DNA of 64,000 bases, taken from positions 44,883,935-44,947,934 of the forward strand of contig CM018695.1 of NCBI GenBank assembly GCA_009363875.1, written 5' to 3'. A program made the position numbers and the translations under genes. Source of the stretch: Mikania micrantha (lineage: Eukaryota; Streptophyta; Magnoliopsida; Asterales; Asteraceae). Under the pieces are notes generated by a model. It ran no database searches. It was not told the DNA's origin and saw nothing but the letters and a program-made list of their open reading frames with translations. This document shows positions 31,130 through 43,419 of this stretch, one piece after another (positions within the stretch are counted from its first letter, which is position 1; every line of letters starts with the position of its first letter).

Positions 31130-32244
31130 ATGGAAATTGAAAAAACAAAAACAATAGAAAATTTGAAAAACCAAAAACAATAGAAAATTTGAAAACCAAA
31201 AACAATAGAAAAATTAAAAATGAAACAGTCCTGTTTAATAATATAGCATATTGATTTCATTATGTCATAGAAGCAGAATTGAATGCATGAACTAAAATCA
31301 CAAGGAAATGATGATGGGATGTACTGATAGGCTGACTATACAAAATAAATAAACAACTTATGAGAACTTAGAAAGTTTGATTTGTGGGATCCATCTCATT
31401 AAGGCTTTTGAGTAAGAAATGGTTTTTGACTTAAATCAAGCATACACCTGTCATCATGGAATCAAATGAGGTTTCATTCGAAGAAAAATAAAGGCAAGCT
31501 GGTATTAAGCTTGAGGAAAATCAAAGACAAGCTGGTATTAAGCTTGGTAAAGAGAAGTAAAAACAAGCTGGTATTAAGCTTGAAGAAAACCTAATGCAAG
31601 CTGGTATTAAGCTTGAGAAAAACTTAAACAAATAAAGTTCGATTCCATACATGTGCCATATTGCTGGGACGGACCTAGCTGAAGCCATCCATTTGGATAG
31701 AACAAGAAAAACACAAAAAGATAATAAATGATTGAATCTTATTGAATTCATGATGACTGGTATTAAGATATGCTGAAATGAGTTTTGAACTAATTTGATC
31801 TTAATTGATGAAATGAATTGGGGAACTCAATCAGAAAATATGAGTGATCATTTAGTTTGTTTAAGAGTTGTGTATTGTTCAGTTTAAACTTGGACAAAAT
31901 ATATCAGTAATCGTATCAAAATGAAATTGTGTTTGAAGTGAAGCATTCATTGAAGGCTATATGATGTGATCAGAGATATGTGTTATCTTATTAATGGGCT
32001 TCTCACAAAAATATGTTTTATTTGCTTTTAATTTGTGTTTGTACAGTTGTATGGTGTTTCAGAAAAATACAAAAAGATTTCTATTTTCAATTTTGTTTTT
32101 AGATGATCATTTGTAGATTCGGATGTCTGTCATCTCTGAATTCTGAACCAACAAGACACATCTTCATAATTGGTTAAAAGATGGTGCTTAAAATGTCAAA
32201 TCTTTGAAATTTTGGAGTTTTGGAGAAGTCCATCTCTCATTCGT
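31130..32244 (+). other. C2 spacer between pol and promoter block
   Basis: No gene. It is homologous to 9457-10520 of C1, including an almost unchanged block near 31645-31700. It begins with three A-rich repeats of AAAACAATAGAAAATTTG (31140-31210). Confidence 0.6.
31495..31629 (+). repeat. Four 33/36-bp repeats in C2
   Basis: CAAGCTGGTATTAAGCTTG starts at 31495, 31528, 31564 and 31597. The units read QAGIKLEE on the plus strand and the array ends LEKNLNK-stop, against LEKYLNK-stop in C1. An in-frame ATG at 31456 with FEEK before a TAA precedes the array. Confidence 0.8.
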
Positions 32245-32477
32245 ACGAATGAGAGGCAGAATGGACTCATTCGGCCGAATGAACTCATTCTGAGAATGAG
32301 ACATTCGACCGAATCAGTTACACAGGATAAACTTCATTCGACGAATGAAGAGTGTCGAATGTCTCATTCGACATTCTCATTCGGCGAATGAACATTGTCG
32401 AATGACTCAGTCGCCACTTTCATTCGGCGAATGAGACTGAAGTCACATGACCTTTCGACTAGCTCATTCGGCGAATG
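32240..32477 (+). repeat. C2 palindrome array A
   Basis: It contains CATTCGTACGAATG, CATTCGGCCGAATG, CATTCGACGAATG and CATTCGGCGAATG words, the last at 32465-32477. It is homologous to 10525-10766 of C1. The centre base varies while the arms stay constant. Confidence 0.8.
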
Positions 32478-32486
32478 AGAAGGGAC

Positions 32487-32494
32487 TATTTAAC
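32487..32494 (+). promoter_or_regulatory. C2 internal TATA-like box
   Basis: TATTTAAC lies 9 nt after the last palindrome, followed by CAGTCC and TCGGCCGAATGAA as in C1. Confidence 0.5.
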
Positions 32495-32644
32495 AGTCCT
32501 TCGGCCGAATGAAGGTCATTCGACAATTTTCACTTTCGCCACATCAGAGCCACGTCATTCGGCGATTTACACACAGTTCTTGTCTACTTGATTTTCTTTG
32601 ATCTCTGTTGGTCCTGCTTCTGATAATCTGTTTATACTTCTTCT

Positions 32645-32654
32645 CAGGTATATG
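32645..32654 (+). promoter_or_regulatory. C2 donor-like site
   Basis: TTCTTCTCAG/GTATATGG matches the C1 site at 10936. An intron from 32648 to the CAG at 33248 would be 601 nt. Telo-boxes follow at 32707-32726. Confidence 0.4.
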
Positions 32655-32879
32655 GAGATCAAGTTTCAGTCCATTCCACCATTAAATCATGACAAATCGA
32701 TTATCACTTAGGGTTTTAGGGTTTTAGAAATCGCCTAAGGAATAAACTGTAAAAACGAACCTAAAACTCAAAAAGTCAAGTATTAAAAGGGTTAGTCGGT
32801 TGATTCTGAGGGTTGTTCAACAGGTTTTATTGACTGATTTGAGTTTTTGAAAAAGGGGATTTTGAACTCAGTGGGATTG

Positions 32880-33150
32880 CCGAATGTCGTCATTCGGCGA
32901 ATGACTCATTCGGCGAATGACTCATTCGGCGAATGACTAGTCATACTCATACCTCATTCGACGAATGGATCATTCGGCGAATGACTAGTCATACTCATGT
33001 CTCATTCGACGAATGGATCATTCGGCGAATGACTAGTCATACTCATGTCTCATTCGACGAATGGATCATTCGGCGAATGACTAGTCATACTCATATCTCA
33101 TTCGACGAATGGACCTCATTCGACAGTTGACTCATTCGGCGAATGGTGTT
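32880..33150 (+). repeat. C2 palindrome array B with 48-bp minisatellite
   Basis: Three CATTCGGCGAATG copies 16 bp apart (32891, 32907, 32923) lead into nearly four 48-bp units up to about 33116. Each unit holds CATTCGACGAATG and CATTCGGCGAATG plus ACTAGTCATACTCAT. The 65-codon reading frame here (32933-33130) is a by-product of the 48-bp period. Confidence 0.85.
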
Positions 33151-33239
33151 CATTCGGCATATCAGATAACAGTGAATCTGATTTTTGTTAAACTTCAATG
33201 TTTGATTGAATATCTTGTACTGACATGTATATTTCTTGT

Positions 33240-33248
33240 ATTGTGCAG
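33240..33248 (+). promoter_or_regulatory. C2 acceptor-like site
   Basis: TTCTTGTATTGTGCAG ends at 33248, one base before ATG 33250, as in C1. Confidence 0.5.
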
Positions 33249-33249
33249 T

Positions 33250-36200
33250 ATGGCAGGATACAAATCAGTTCCGAAGCACAACATCTGTGCCCATCTTGAC
33301 TTGACTACCCCGAACGCGAAGCACTACGCAGATATTATCACATTCTTGAGGCGTTCCAGGATATTCACTGCCATATCGACAGTTCATGTGCCTTACTTAT
33401 CACATCAGCAGGATTTCTGGTCATCTGCTGATATCGATTGTGAGGCCGAGCCTACAGTCATACGGGGCAAGGTCAGGGGTCATGATGTGGTGGTCTCTGC
33501 TGAGCATATACGGAGGATCTGCGGTTTTCAAGACTCTCCGGATCATCCTGCTCTACTTGACAGATTCTTAGTCCGCGGATGCTTCCTCCGATGCAAGTAC
33601 GAGGGAGATATTGGAGCCGGGATTCTGAACAAGGCGTTCATGTCCCTGCAGTTCAAGTACTTAGCTCATGTACTTGTTCACTGCCTTGGCTCGAGGAGAG
33701 GGGGCTTTGATGACATGCGCGAAACCATTCAGTGCGCATTTGCTGCCTTGGTGCTCAACAAACCATTCAACTTCTCCGAGATGGTTTTATACACATGAAG
33801 GAGAATGTGGGGCTTAAGGGTGACAAGAAGTTCCTGATGTACCCTAGGTTTCTGCAGCAGATTATTGATGCCCAGATTCCAGATCTTCCAAAGCTTAATG
33901 TTGACATCATCAGATTGGAGCACATGAATGACATAACTCTCAACAGAGTTTTGTCATACAGAGGGAAGGAGAGGAAGCCCACCACTAGATCCCTATTTGG
34001 TCACCTCTCTCGACCCGATTACAGGGCTCCGGCTGGAAGAAGATGGAGACACGATGACTCCGATTCAGATGTGGAGGACATTGTGGTTCCAGCTGGAGAT
34101 GATGATAGTGATGGTGATGATGGTGAGGGTGGTGCAGGCCGAGTGGTGCTGGTGTTGATGTGAGCACAGTGGATTTGAGCACTGTTGCTATTGAGAGTTC
34201 AAGGGCAGGGGAGATGACATCAGTACACATAACCACTGCTGCTTCAGTGAGCATGGTTGATGTTGCTGTTTCTGGTGCAGGTGGTGATGTTGCTGTGTCA
34301 ACAGCTCAGGAGGAGGATGTGGACATCGATTCGCTGATGGATTTGGACTTTTGACCACTACTACATCCTCAGTGACTGCTCCTCTCGATGTTTCAGTTCC
34401 ACATTCCTCAGGTGGTGGTGATGAGTCAGAGGACTCGAGTGAGGATGAAGGTGTAGCAGTTGAAGGTGATGAAGATAGTTTTGATTCTGAAGAGACTCAT
34501 GATGATGAGTTTGAGAAAGTTGATGTAGGTGGAAGAGTGGAGATGAAGAGAGAAAAGAGGACAGATGATGATTTGGAGGATATTACTGATACGTTATTTA
34601 TTCCGGAGTTTGACTTTTCTCCCCCTCCAAGGTCATCTGCTCCTGCTTCCACAGCAGTGATTACTGCTGTTGCTTCTGCTGGTCAGCCCACCTCATCCAG
34701 AGCCGGTAGGGGAAAGAGATCTCGATTCTCTTTCCAAAGGAGGTCAGAACTGACATCAGCTGCTACAACTACTGTCACATCAGTAGCAGCTGTGTCAGTT
34801 TCTTCACTGACAAGGACAAGGGCCATTCACACTCAGGCTACTACTGCCCCTCTGTCCACTCCTTTTGTTCGCGAGCCAGTTTATGTTACTGCTTCCTCTG
34901 GCCCATCCACAGTCCGTGCTGATGTTCATATACCTACTGTTTCAGTTGTGGATCAGCTTAGCACACTGAACAGTATGGTCTTGAGACTGATGGAGAGGAG
35001 CATGGAGCAAGAGAGGAAGAACAAGGAGCAAGAGTTGGTTATTGCTCAACTGACCAGGAGGATTGAAGAGCAGGATACTCTGATTCTTCAGGCTTCAGAC
35101 CAGAGGGCTGACTTGAGAGCCAGGTCTGCTCAACAGGAGAACAGCTCCTTAAGTACATCGATGAGCACACCAGCTGGCTTTGACAGCCTCTGGTTTCAAT
35201 GATCGGATACTGCAACTCGAAGCTGAGAATGCTCGCCTAGCTGAACTTGTCGAGGGTTCAAAGGAGAGCACTCCCAGGCTTGAGAGAGTTGAGGATCGTT
35301 CCAATGATTCAGACAAACAAGAAGATGAAGAAGAGTCTGATGAGGAACAAGTGGATTACGAGGATTCTGAGAAAGATGAAGAATCAGATGAAGATGATGA
35401 AGATGATGATGAGGGTAAAGATGGATCAGGGAGTGGGTCTGGAGAATCATCTGGCACTGATGATGATGATGATGATGATGACAACAATGATGATAAAGCT
35501 CCTCCCACTACCGAGATCAGGTCTAAGAAGGCCAACGACAAGAAAGCTCAGGCTCCTCCTCCTTCGTCTCCATCAAAGACTGCAGAGCCAGAAGCTACCG
35601 AGGAAGTCCAAGCTGTGCCTCTGAGACGTCAACTTGACGCGACACTTACCATGATCTTAGACGCTCAAGGCATCATACAGCACTCAGTGAGCTACGACAA
35701 GGAGGAGGGTGAGATCATACATTGCTTATCTAAGGAGCAGATAGCCGAGCTGTTCAGGTTAAATCCTGACGAGGTCGTCACTGAGGACACCTCTGTACCC
35801 AGTACCGAAGAGCCCGAACCAGAACTCTTTGATGATGTAGATGAAGTCATTTTGGAAGACATCACCGAAGAAGAATACCCCAAGTATACATCAGCTGAAG
35901 ACGAGCAGCCTACATTCACTGAGCCATTTGATCAGGAAACAGAGGATCTCTTGGTCAGATATTTAGAAGAACAAGTAGAGGCTAGCAAGGCTGAAGCTGA
36001 TGATTTAAAGAAAAGAAAAGAAGAATGGGCTGCGTACTGGGAGGTTTTGAATAAACAAAGCACAGAGAAGATGCCAGCAACGCACAAGAAAGTTTACCGG
36101 ACCAAAGGCTATAAAGCTTGAGGTCAGATACTCAGCTGGGCATACTTCCATGACCTTGGGTGCTACGCGGTGAAGAGGGAAAAGGGAATAGACTACTTCA

Positions 36201-36778
36201 AACACCCGCATGATTTCAAGATGTTGCCTGGATTCGAAGTCAATCAACTAGCACGTCTGAACATGCTATACTGTGAAGATTCCGGGATGTCTGCTTGGTT
36301 CTCTCGACAAATCAAGTATGAATACCGGAAGAGATGGGTGAACTTTCAGCCACAGCAACCAGAGAGGTACTACTTGCCAGAGATAGATGGGGATACCCGG
36401 AAGCATAAAGTGATCCTGAAGTGGCTTCCCCCTAAAGTCTTGAAGAAAATTCCCCTGCGGAAGATGCGACAAGACTTTATGGATGGCTTCCGATGGTGGT
36501 ATTATGATGGGCGCACAGGTGAAGCTGTGATAGTTTTGTGCAAAGACAAACAGTGGGAGACTGTTAGGATTTTTGATCCTATGTGGCTGACTAACTTGTC
36601 TCACAAGGATGTTCAAGCTTTGTTCAGAAACCAGATTTTCTTCGACGTTCCAGACATGGTGCAAGCTTTGCAATTTATGAGAGTGATCCGTCTCTGCAGC
36701 ATTTTCAAGATCCACGCTGGAGCAGACTGGAAAGCTATTTCAGAAAAATATTTCAAGAAAGACACTTCCAAGAGTTGA
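33250..36778 (+). pseudogene. C2 extra (positional env-like) ORF
   Basis: The start is ATG 33250 (MAGYKSVPKHN); the longer frame from 33109 begins in the palindrome array. The first 180 residues match C1 closely (CEAEPTVIRGKVRGHDV, RGCFLRCKYEGDIGAGIL). Frameshifts occur near 33787, 34140, 34352 and 35150-35180, and Gly has become TGA at 36119-36121. Asp/Glu-rich stretches, basic RGKRSRFSFQRR, a coiled coil (about 34940-35140) and the C-terminal domain (36065-36778, LPGFEVNQLARLNMLY to KAISEKYFKKDTSKS) all correspond to C1. No membrane segment is seen. The repeated frame in C1, C2 and C4 indicates it was translated in the common ancestor. Confidence 0.85.
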
Positions 36779-36787
36779 ACTAGGTCC

Positions 36788-36796
36788 AAGGGGGAG
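36788..36796 (+). promoter_or_regulatory. C2 3' polypurine tract
   Basis: AAGGGGGAG in GGTCCAAGGGGGAGTTTG, just before the LTR, as in C1. Confidence 0.85.
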
Positions 36797-36798
36797 TT

Positions 36799-37446
36799 TG
36801 TTGATGCATGTTTATTGTCCCTAGTTCGGTTTTGTAACTCTTATCATGTAAATGTTCAAAGTATTAATGGAAGTTGTCTTTATATCCATTTCATAATGTT
36901 TATTTCTATTGATTATTGTCTATTAATGTTTATCTAGTTGTTTGATTTGATTATAAACTGTTTGAGTATGAAGTTCACTCATTCGGCCGAATGACTCTAG
37001 AATGAAGTCATTCGGCGAATGAAGGTTATAGCGAATGTCTGAGTTCAGAATGAGTCATTCGCCGAATGACAGATTCGAATGACTGCTCATTCGAGCTTAG
37101 TCATTCGCCGAATGAGTAGCTTCGGGCACTCATTCGGCCGAATGACTACAGCCTATATATAGGTGTTCAAATCATTTCAAACCTAACTTTCTCGAGCTCT
37201 CCTTCTTCCCTAGCACTCCAGAGTCAAAACCCTTGAACATTTGAGCGGTTCTTGTGCGTCCAAGTTCGATTCTCAACCTGTGGTGTTCGATTGTTGCTTC
37301 CAAGTTGTTTCTACAGCCTCGAATCACCACGGTTCCTGTTGGTTTCGATTGGAAAACCCTGGAATAGGATTCCGCACTATCCCAGAGGTTATCGAGTAGT
37401 TTTCTATTGGATTCGGATTGTTTCCGAGCTCCCGATCGGTCCAACA
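36799..37446 (+). repeat. C2 3' LTR (about 648 bp)
   Basis: It starts TGTTGATGCA and ends GGTCCAACA. The palindrome array (about 36975-37144) ends 9 nt before TATATATA (37154-37161). It shares GGAAAACCCTGGAATAGGAT with the C1 and C4 LTRs. Gypsy LTR text resumes at 37447. Confidence 0.88.
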
Positions 37447-38380
37447 TTTCTAAGTAAACGTTCAACTAAAATGAATTAACTTAAAAAAATATCTTATCTA
37501 AATACTTGTAATAATTAATCGTGGGATAAGGGTTACTAATGGGTAATGAGTTAGACTAGTTAGATGGAATCTTAGAAACACATTAGCACATAGGACACTT
37601 AGTTGCACACCGAGACCAAACCCTAGATGCGGCTATTATAAATACTTATCGTATGAGAATCCTCTTAAAACAACTCAGGTACTGAAGATGCATAAACTAC
37701 AAGTAAAGAGCGCGCATTTTGTGATAAATCATTTGCACAACAACACAGGTGAGTTCAGTTCCCCTTTTCTAAACATTTTTGTTATCTAACGCGGGGCTGA
37801 GAAGCATGCGTAAACCTTTTATTTAAAATATGTTTTACGCAAATGCTTTTACTTATTGTATGCTTTATATGTACTTGTTTATACTCCTAGACTCCTGTCT
37901 AGGTATTTGTATGCTGAATTATCTAATGAATTAATTAATTACTCTTACGAGTAATACCATAATTCTAAAACTCTAAAACAAACCCTTAGTCCTTCGAATT
38001 CAAATTCAAGAATCTAAACTCAAAGTGGAATCAAAAGAACTAAAGCTAATGATTAAATCCCATGGAATCTAATCCAGTGTGTGTGATCAGTAAACTAAGG
38101 ATCCTAATCAAGAATCTATAATCATTGTGGAAATCATAGAATTCTAAAGATCAGACTCAAGAGAATCAAGGAAATCATAACCAGGTGTGAATCATTGAAA
38201 TAATGAAATCATTATGATCTAAAGAAATCATTAATGCTTAAGTTAAGGTGTATGTCAGTTGTATGTAAATCAAGACCACGTGTAACACACGGAAAGTCCC
38301 ATCACAATAGTAGACTCTTGTAGTCAAGCTATATAGGCATAACTAAAACGATCAAACGGAATCAATAAAATCAAGCTATA
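37447..38380 (+). repeat. G2 partial 5' LTR
   Basis: It is almost identical to 44346 to about 45265 of the G2 3' LTR, including the donor-like CAGGTGAGTTC (37746) and the GGACACTTAGTTGCAC block. After about 38380 it jumps directly into gag, so about 1.2 kb of LTR, the primer binding site and early gag are deleted. No gene is present in it. Confidence 0.85.
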
Positions 38381-38395
38381 TGGACTTCCCCCTGC

Positions 38396-39346
38396 ATTCA
38401 GGGTTTAGTTGTTGCAGCAAACCCTGTTACCTTGGAGTCTGCTGTGAGTTTGTCTGGAAAACTCACTGATCTGATGGTTGCCTCTGGAACTTTGAAGAGA
38501 GAGGCTAACACTGGCAAGCAAAAAGAAGAGTCTTATAAGAAACCTCATCATCACCAACACCCTAAGAAGAAGCAGAAAACTATAAAGAACTACACTATGG
38601 CTACTCCATTCAACCAAGTAGCCATGGCACCGCAGGATGTGCACAAGAAACCGTATACTGGCCCACACCCTATGTGTAACAAGTGTCAGTATCATCATGC
38701 TGCAAACAATCCTTGCTTTCACTGCACGGGATGTGTAAGAAAAGGACACTGGGTCCAAAATTGCAGGATGACTCCCAATCAAGTAGTCAACAATGCTGCT
38801 TTAACTCTCCCTCCACCCCACAACCAGAACAACGGTGGATGCTTTAATTGTTGCGAACATGGCAACTTTGCAAAGAACTACCCGAAGAAGGCACAACATG
38901 CAGTTCCAGCACCCCGTGGAAGAGCTTTTGCCATAGGAGCTCTAGCTGCATGCCAAGATCCGAATGTGGTCACCGGTACATTTCTCTTACATGACTTTTA
39001 TGCATCTGTTCTATTTGACACTGGTGCGGATCAGAGTTTTATCTCTTCCGATTTTGCATGCCAACTAGATTTTATAGAGGAACAGTTAGATTCCCCTTAC
39101 ATCATAGAAGTAGCTAACAGGAAACAGATCACAGTTATTACAGTATACAGGAATTGCCCGTTGACACTTAATGGTCATACCTTCACCATAGACTTGATAC
39201 CGATGGAGCTGGGTAGTTTCGACATCATTGTTGGAATGGATTGGCTTTCTTCTAATCGAGTGGAAGTCATATGTTTTGAAAAGTTGCTTCGAGTTCCGTT
39301 GTCGAATGATCGTGTATTGAAAGTCAGAGGGGATCAAGCAAAATGA
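38396..39346 (+). pseudogene. G2 gag C-terminus and protease
   Basis: The frame is already open before the Met at 38432 and starts at the deletion junction. Gag text SAVSLSGKLTDLMV and a basic segment precede two zinc knuckles. The first is CTGCVRKGHWVQNC, a complete CX2CX4HX4C. The second, CFNCCEHGNFAKNY, has lost its last Cys to Tyr. The protease has the intact active site in VLFDTGADQSFIS (about 39014) and the flap-side IVGMDWLSSNRVEVI. It ends with TGA at 39344-39346, where G1 has an Arg codon, so a C-to-T change separates protease from RT. Confidence 0.88.
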
Positions 39347-40524
39347 AGTGTCAAAATCATTTCTTCCATAAAGGCGCGTAAGTGTTTACAGAAGCAATGC
39401 GTAGCTTTCCTGGCTCATGTGGTGGAAAAGGAGAAGGACCAGAAAAAGATTCAAGATGTACCAGTAGTGAAAGAATATTCCGAAGTATTTCCTAAAGATC
39501 TACCAGGTTTGCCACCTGCGCGACCAGTAGAATTCTGAATTGACTTAGTTCCTGGAGTAACTCCTGTTGCTAAGTCTCCTTACAGGTTAGCACCTTTAGA
39601 GATGCAGGAATTGTCAAACCAGTTACAGGAGCTACTTGATAAAGATTCATCAGGCCGAGGTACTCACCTTGGGGAGCTCCGGTTCTATTTGTGAAGAAGA
39701 AAGATGGAACGTTCCGGATGTGCATAGACTATCGGGAGCTGAACAAGTTGACTATCAAGAATCGGTATCCATTACCGAGGATCGATGACTTGTTCGATCA
39801 ACTACAAGGAGCGCAGTATTTTTCGAAGATTGATTTGCGGTCTAAATATCATCAACTCAGAGTTCAAGACGAAGACATACCGAAGACAGCGTTCCGAACC
39901 AGATATGGGTATTACGAGTTTATGGTGATACCTTTCGGATTGACGAATGCACCAGCGGTTTTCATGGACCTCATGACCCAAGTGTGCAAGCCGTATCTGG
40001 ATCAGTTTGTCATTGTCTTCATTGATGACATACTGAGTTATTCTAAGAGCAAAGCAGATCACGAGCAACATCTCAGGAAAATCTTGGAGCTGTTGAAAGA
40101 AGAGAAACTTTATGCCAAATTCTCTAAGTGTGAATTTTGGCTAAGAGAAGTTCAATTTCTGGGTCATGAAGTCAACAGCGAGGGAATACACGTAGATCCC
40201 GCCAAGATTGAAGCGATAAAGAACTGGGATACTCCGAAGACACCAACGGAGAGACGGTCTTTTCTGGGATTGGCAGGTTATTATAGAAGGTTTATCTCAA
40301 ACTTTTCTAAGATAGCTTTGCCTCTCACCAAGCTAACTCATAAAAGTGAACCGTTTATTTGGGAGCAGAAACAGGAAGACGCTTTCCAAACATTGAAGCA
40401 GAAGTTGTGTGATGCTCCAATCCTATCTCTCCCAGAAGGCTGTGATAACTTTGTTGTATATTGTGACGCCTCCCATCAGGGACTTGGTTGCGTACTAATG
40501 CAATGGGAAAAAGTTATTGCGTAA
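39347..40524 (+). pseudogene. G2 reverse transcriptase and start of RNase H
   Basis: After the stop at 39346 the same frame continues with QDVPVVKEYSEVFPKDLPGLPP, another TGA at 39536-39538, and a one-base deletion near 39645 (GATAAAGATTC against GATAAAGGATTC in G1). From 39691 RT is open: KKKDGTFRMCIDYRELNKL, FSKIDLRSKYHQL, the catalytic FIDD (about 40020-40031), FLGLAGYYRRF and the RNase H start VVYCDASHQGLG. TAA at 40522-40524 replaces the Tyr codon of G1 VVAYASR. The palm carries Lys in DLRSKYHQ where G1 has Gly. Confidence 0.88.
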
Positions 40525-42155
40525 GCATCAAGACAGTTAAAGATTCATGAGAAGAACTACACTACTCATGATCTTGAACTGGAAGCTGTAATCTTCACAT
40601 TGAAGATTTGGAGACATTATCTATATGGCATAAATGTACCATATTTACTGATCACAAGAGTCTGCAGCATATTTTTGATCAGAAGGAGCTCAACATGCGA
40701 CAGTGACGTTGGGTTGAACTTCTGAATGATTACGATTATGTGATCAAGTACCATCCGGGAAAGGCAAACGTTGTAGCTGATGCCTTAAGCCGGAAGGAAC
40801 GGGCCAAACCCTTGCGCGTCAGAGAAATGGGAATGACTGTGCAGACAAGCCTACGAGACAAGATAATTCAGGAACAGCAAGAATCAGTTGATAGAGGTAA
40901 TCTGAAGAAAGAACTCGACTATGAAGCAGAGAAACAATTTGAGACTAAGCCTTATGGAGTTATTTACTACCAAGATCGTATATGGATCCCGACAGTAGAC
41001 GAATTGAGAAGACTTATCCTCGATGAAGCACACAAGACCAGGTACTCCATGCATCCAGACGCTGATAAAATGTACCAAGACTTACGGGGATTTTATTGGT
41101 GGCCGGGAATGAAGAGAGACATAGCCGAGTACTCGGTCGATGCCTTACGTGTGCAAAAGTAAAGGCGGAACACCAGAAACCGTCCAGTTTACTGGAACAG
41201 CCTGAGATTCCACTCTGGAAGTGGGAACAAATAGCTATGGACTTCATTACCAAGTGCCCCGCACTTCCAGTAGTCATGATACGATTTGGGTTATCATTGA
41301 TCGTTTGACAAAATCTGCTCATTTCTTGCCAATGCGTGAGACCTTCACGATGGATAAACTGGCGAATTATACATCAATGAGATAGTGGTACGCCATGGTG
41401 TGCCATTGTCCATTATTTCAGATAGGGACAGCAGATTCACATCAAGGTTCTGGCAATCATTACAGAAATCTCTAGGGACGCACTTAAATCTGAGTACAGC
41501 ATACCATCCACAAACGGACGGTCAAAGTGAACGTACAATTCAGACCCTGGAGGACATGTTGAGAACCTGTGTGTTGGATTTCGGTGGAAATTGGGAATCT
41601 CACTTACCACTGATTGAATTCTCCTACAACAACAGTTACCACAGCAGCATCGGATGTGCACTGTTCGAGGTTTTATACGGTCGAAAATGTCGGTCACTGA
41701 TCTGTTGGACTGAAGTGGGAGACAACCGTATAACTGGGCCAGAGCTTATTCAAGAGACTACTGACAAGATTGCCCAAATTCAACAAAGACTACAAGCAAC
41801 TAGGAGCAGACAAAAGAGCTACGCCGACAAACGGCGCAAGCCGTTGGAATTTCAAGTGGGAGACCGTGTCATGTTGAAGGTATCCCCATGGAAAGGTGTA
41901 GTACGTTTTGGGAAGAAAGGCAAGTTAGCACCACGATATGTGGGACCGTTCGAGATCATCGAGCGTATTGGTCACGTCGCGTATCGACTGAGATTACCAG
42001 ATGAACTCAGTGGAGTGCATGACGTGTTTCACGTCTCAAATTTAAAGAAGTGCCTTGCTGACGAATCACTCGTCATACCGATCGAAGAAATTCAAGTGAA
42101 CGAGCAATTACATTTCATTGAAGAACCTTGGGGAGATTATGGATCGCAAAGTTAA
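40525..42155 (+). pseudogene. G2 RNase H remainder and integrase
   Basis: RNase H (40525-40740) has a deletion in the YGTKCTIFTDHK text and a TGA in LNMRQ-RW. From 40740 the frame is open with YHPGKANVVADALSRK, then the HHCC finger HKTRYSMHPDADKMYQ and WWPGMKRDIA. The finger is frameshifted near 41130, and CLTCAKVKAEHQKP appears in the next frame. MDFITK is followed by another break (41255). The DDE core from 41385 keeps SDRDSRFTSRFW, DGQSERTIQTLED and the barrel VGDRVMLKVSPWKGV to 42117. At least six lesions make it inactive. Confidence 0.87.
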
Positions 42156-42303
42156 GCAACTAAGGCGAAGCCGTATTCCGATTGTAAAGGTTCGTTGGAA
42201 CTCAAAGCGCGGGCCTGAATTTACTTGGGAACGCGTAGATCATATGAAGTCCAAGTATCCCGAACTATTTACAGAGGAAGACGTACCTGATAACGATTCT
42301 TAA
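42118..42303 (+). pseudogene. G2 chromodomain-like C-terminus
   Basis: A one-base insertion near 42128 (GAACCTTGGGGAG against GAACCTGTAGAG) puts the tail in a new frame. It keeps IVKVRWNSKRGPEFTWERVD and KYPELF, the same chromodomain pattern as G1. The stop is TAA at 42301-42303. Confidence 0.85.
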
Positions 42304-42325
42304 ATTTCGGGACGCAATTTCTCTA

Positions 42326-42337
42326 ACAAGGAGAGAC
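42326..42337 (+). promoter_or_regulatory. G2 polypurine tract
   Basis: ACAAGGAGAGAC directly precedes the TGTAACA that opens the LTR. One G of the G1 tract is replaced by A. Confidence 0.8.
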
Positions 42338-43419
42338 TGTAACATCAGTGTCGGAACCGTAACCGGAACAATGATCTCCACAGTAACATGAACAGTAATC
42401 AGGTACAAACTATACTTGTTTCAGTGTATGTCATATTCATATCAAGTATCATTATCATTTTATGTTATCAAATAACAAATTCAGAATCATTTCAGAGAAA
42501 CAAAACGCAGAAACATGGTTCATCAGTCAGATAATTATCTGGCGATACAGAACCATCAGGTGATTATTTGCTAGGATTTTATTATGTATAAACGTATGTG
42601 AGGCTTTACATAACAAAACAGTATGGATGTCGTTACGTGAATGCTAAGTTGACGGATTATTCGTATAGGTGACGATCTGTACATATATATCTAAAAGTTT
42701 AACGTTCTGAATGATATCCAATAATTAGAAAACCATATTGAAAAGTGTAGTTATCGTCATATTCGTACGGGTGACGACTCGAACGAATACGCGCGACGAC
42801 TGTACGATTCGATTTTAAACAGTACATTAAATATTTCTGAAAATTTAAAATAAACGGAAGATATCTAGTTAAATTACTAGGAATTACCACCTAAAATAAT
42901 TTTATAAAATCTAGTTTTAAAACCAAGAAGTTTCGTTACGAAAATGGAACGAAGACGACGTTTTACGCGAAACCGAGCGAAACCGAATGGACCCGAACAT
43001 AATCGGGTATTCTAAGACCATTTATGATGGCAATTAATGCCATCATCTTCCCCCGCCTACCAGAATTTTCACCCCAAATTCGGAGCTCTCTCTCTCTTCT
43101 TTCTCTCTCTAGAAACCATACCATAACCCTGTCAAATCTTCACGAAATTGATTGTTCTTGGTGTCAAAACGACCGCTATCACTTGTAGATCACAAAAGTA
43201 CAAAGGATCTAAGCTCTCATCCATCAGATTCTAGGTAAAATCATGTTAAAGCTTCGGTTTTAGGGTTTTCAAAACCCTAGGTTCGAACCCACCTAGGATC
43301 GGTTTTAAGCCACTTCTACCCTTAGGATTCACACCATGTCACCTTGGGATAGTGTAGGGACAAGCCTCACTTCAAATCTTAGTTGTTTAGCTCGAAATCG
43401 ATGGTTGCTCACATGAGAT

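Larger units (their letters stand above)
24575..37446 (+). mobile_element. C2: Ty1/copia element with extra ORF, plus strand
   Basis: This is the most complete element in the window: leader, gag, protease, integrase, RT, RNase H, internal polypurine tract, 33-bp repeats, promoter block, extra ORF, polypurine tract and 3' LTR. Only the 5' LTR is missing, in the gap. It matches C1 along its length but has many more indels. The bases after its LTR, TTTCTAAGTAAACG, continue as gypsy LTR (compare 44346 in the G2 3' LTR), so C2 is inserted in the 5' LTR of G2. Confidence 0.88.
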
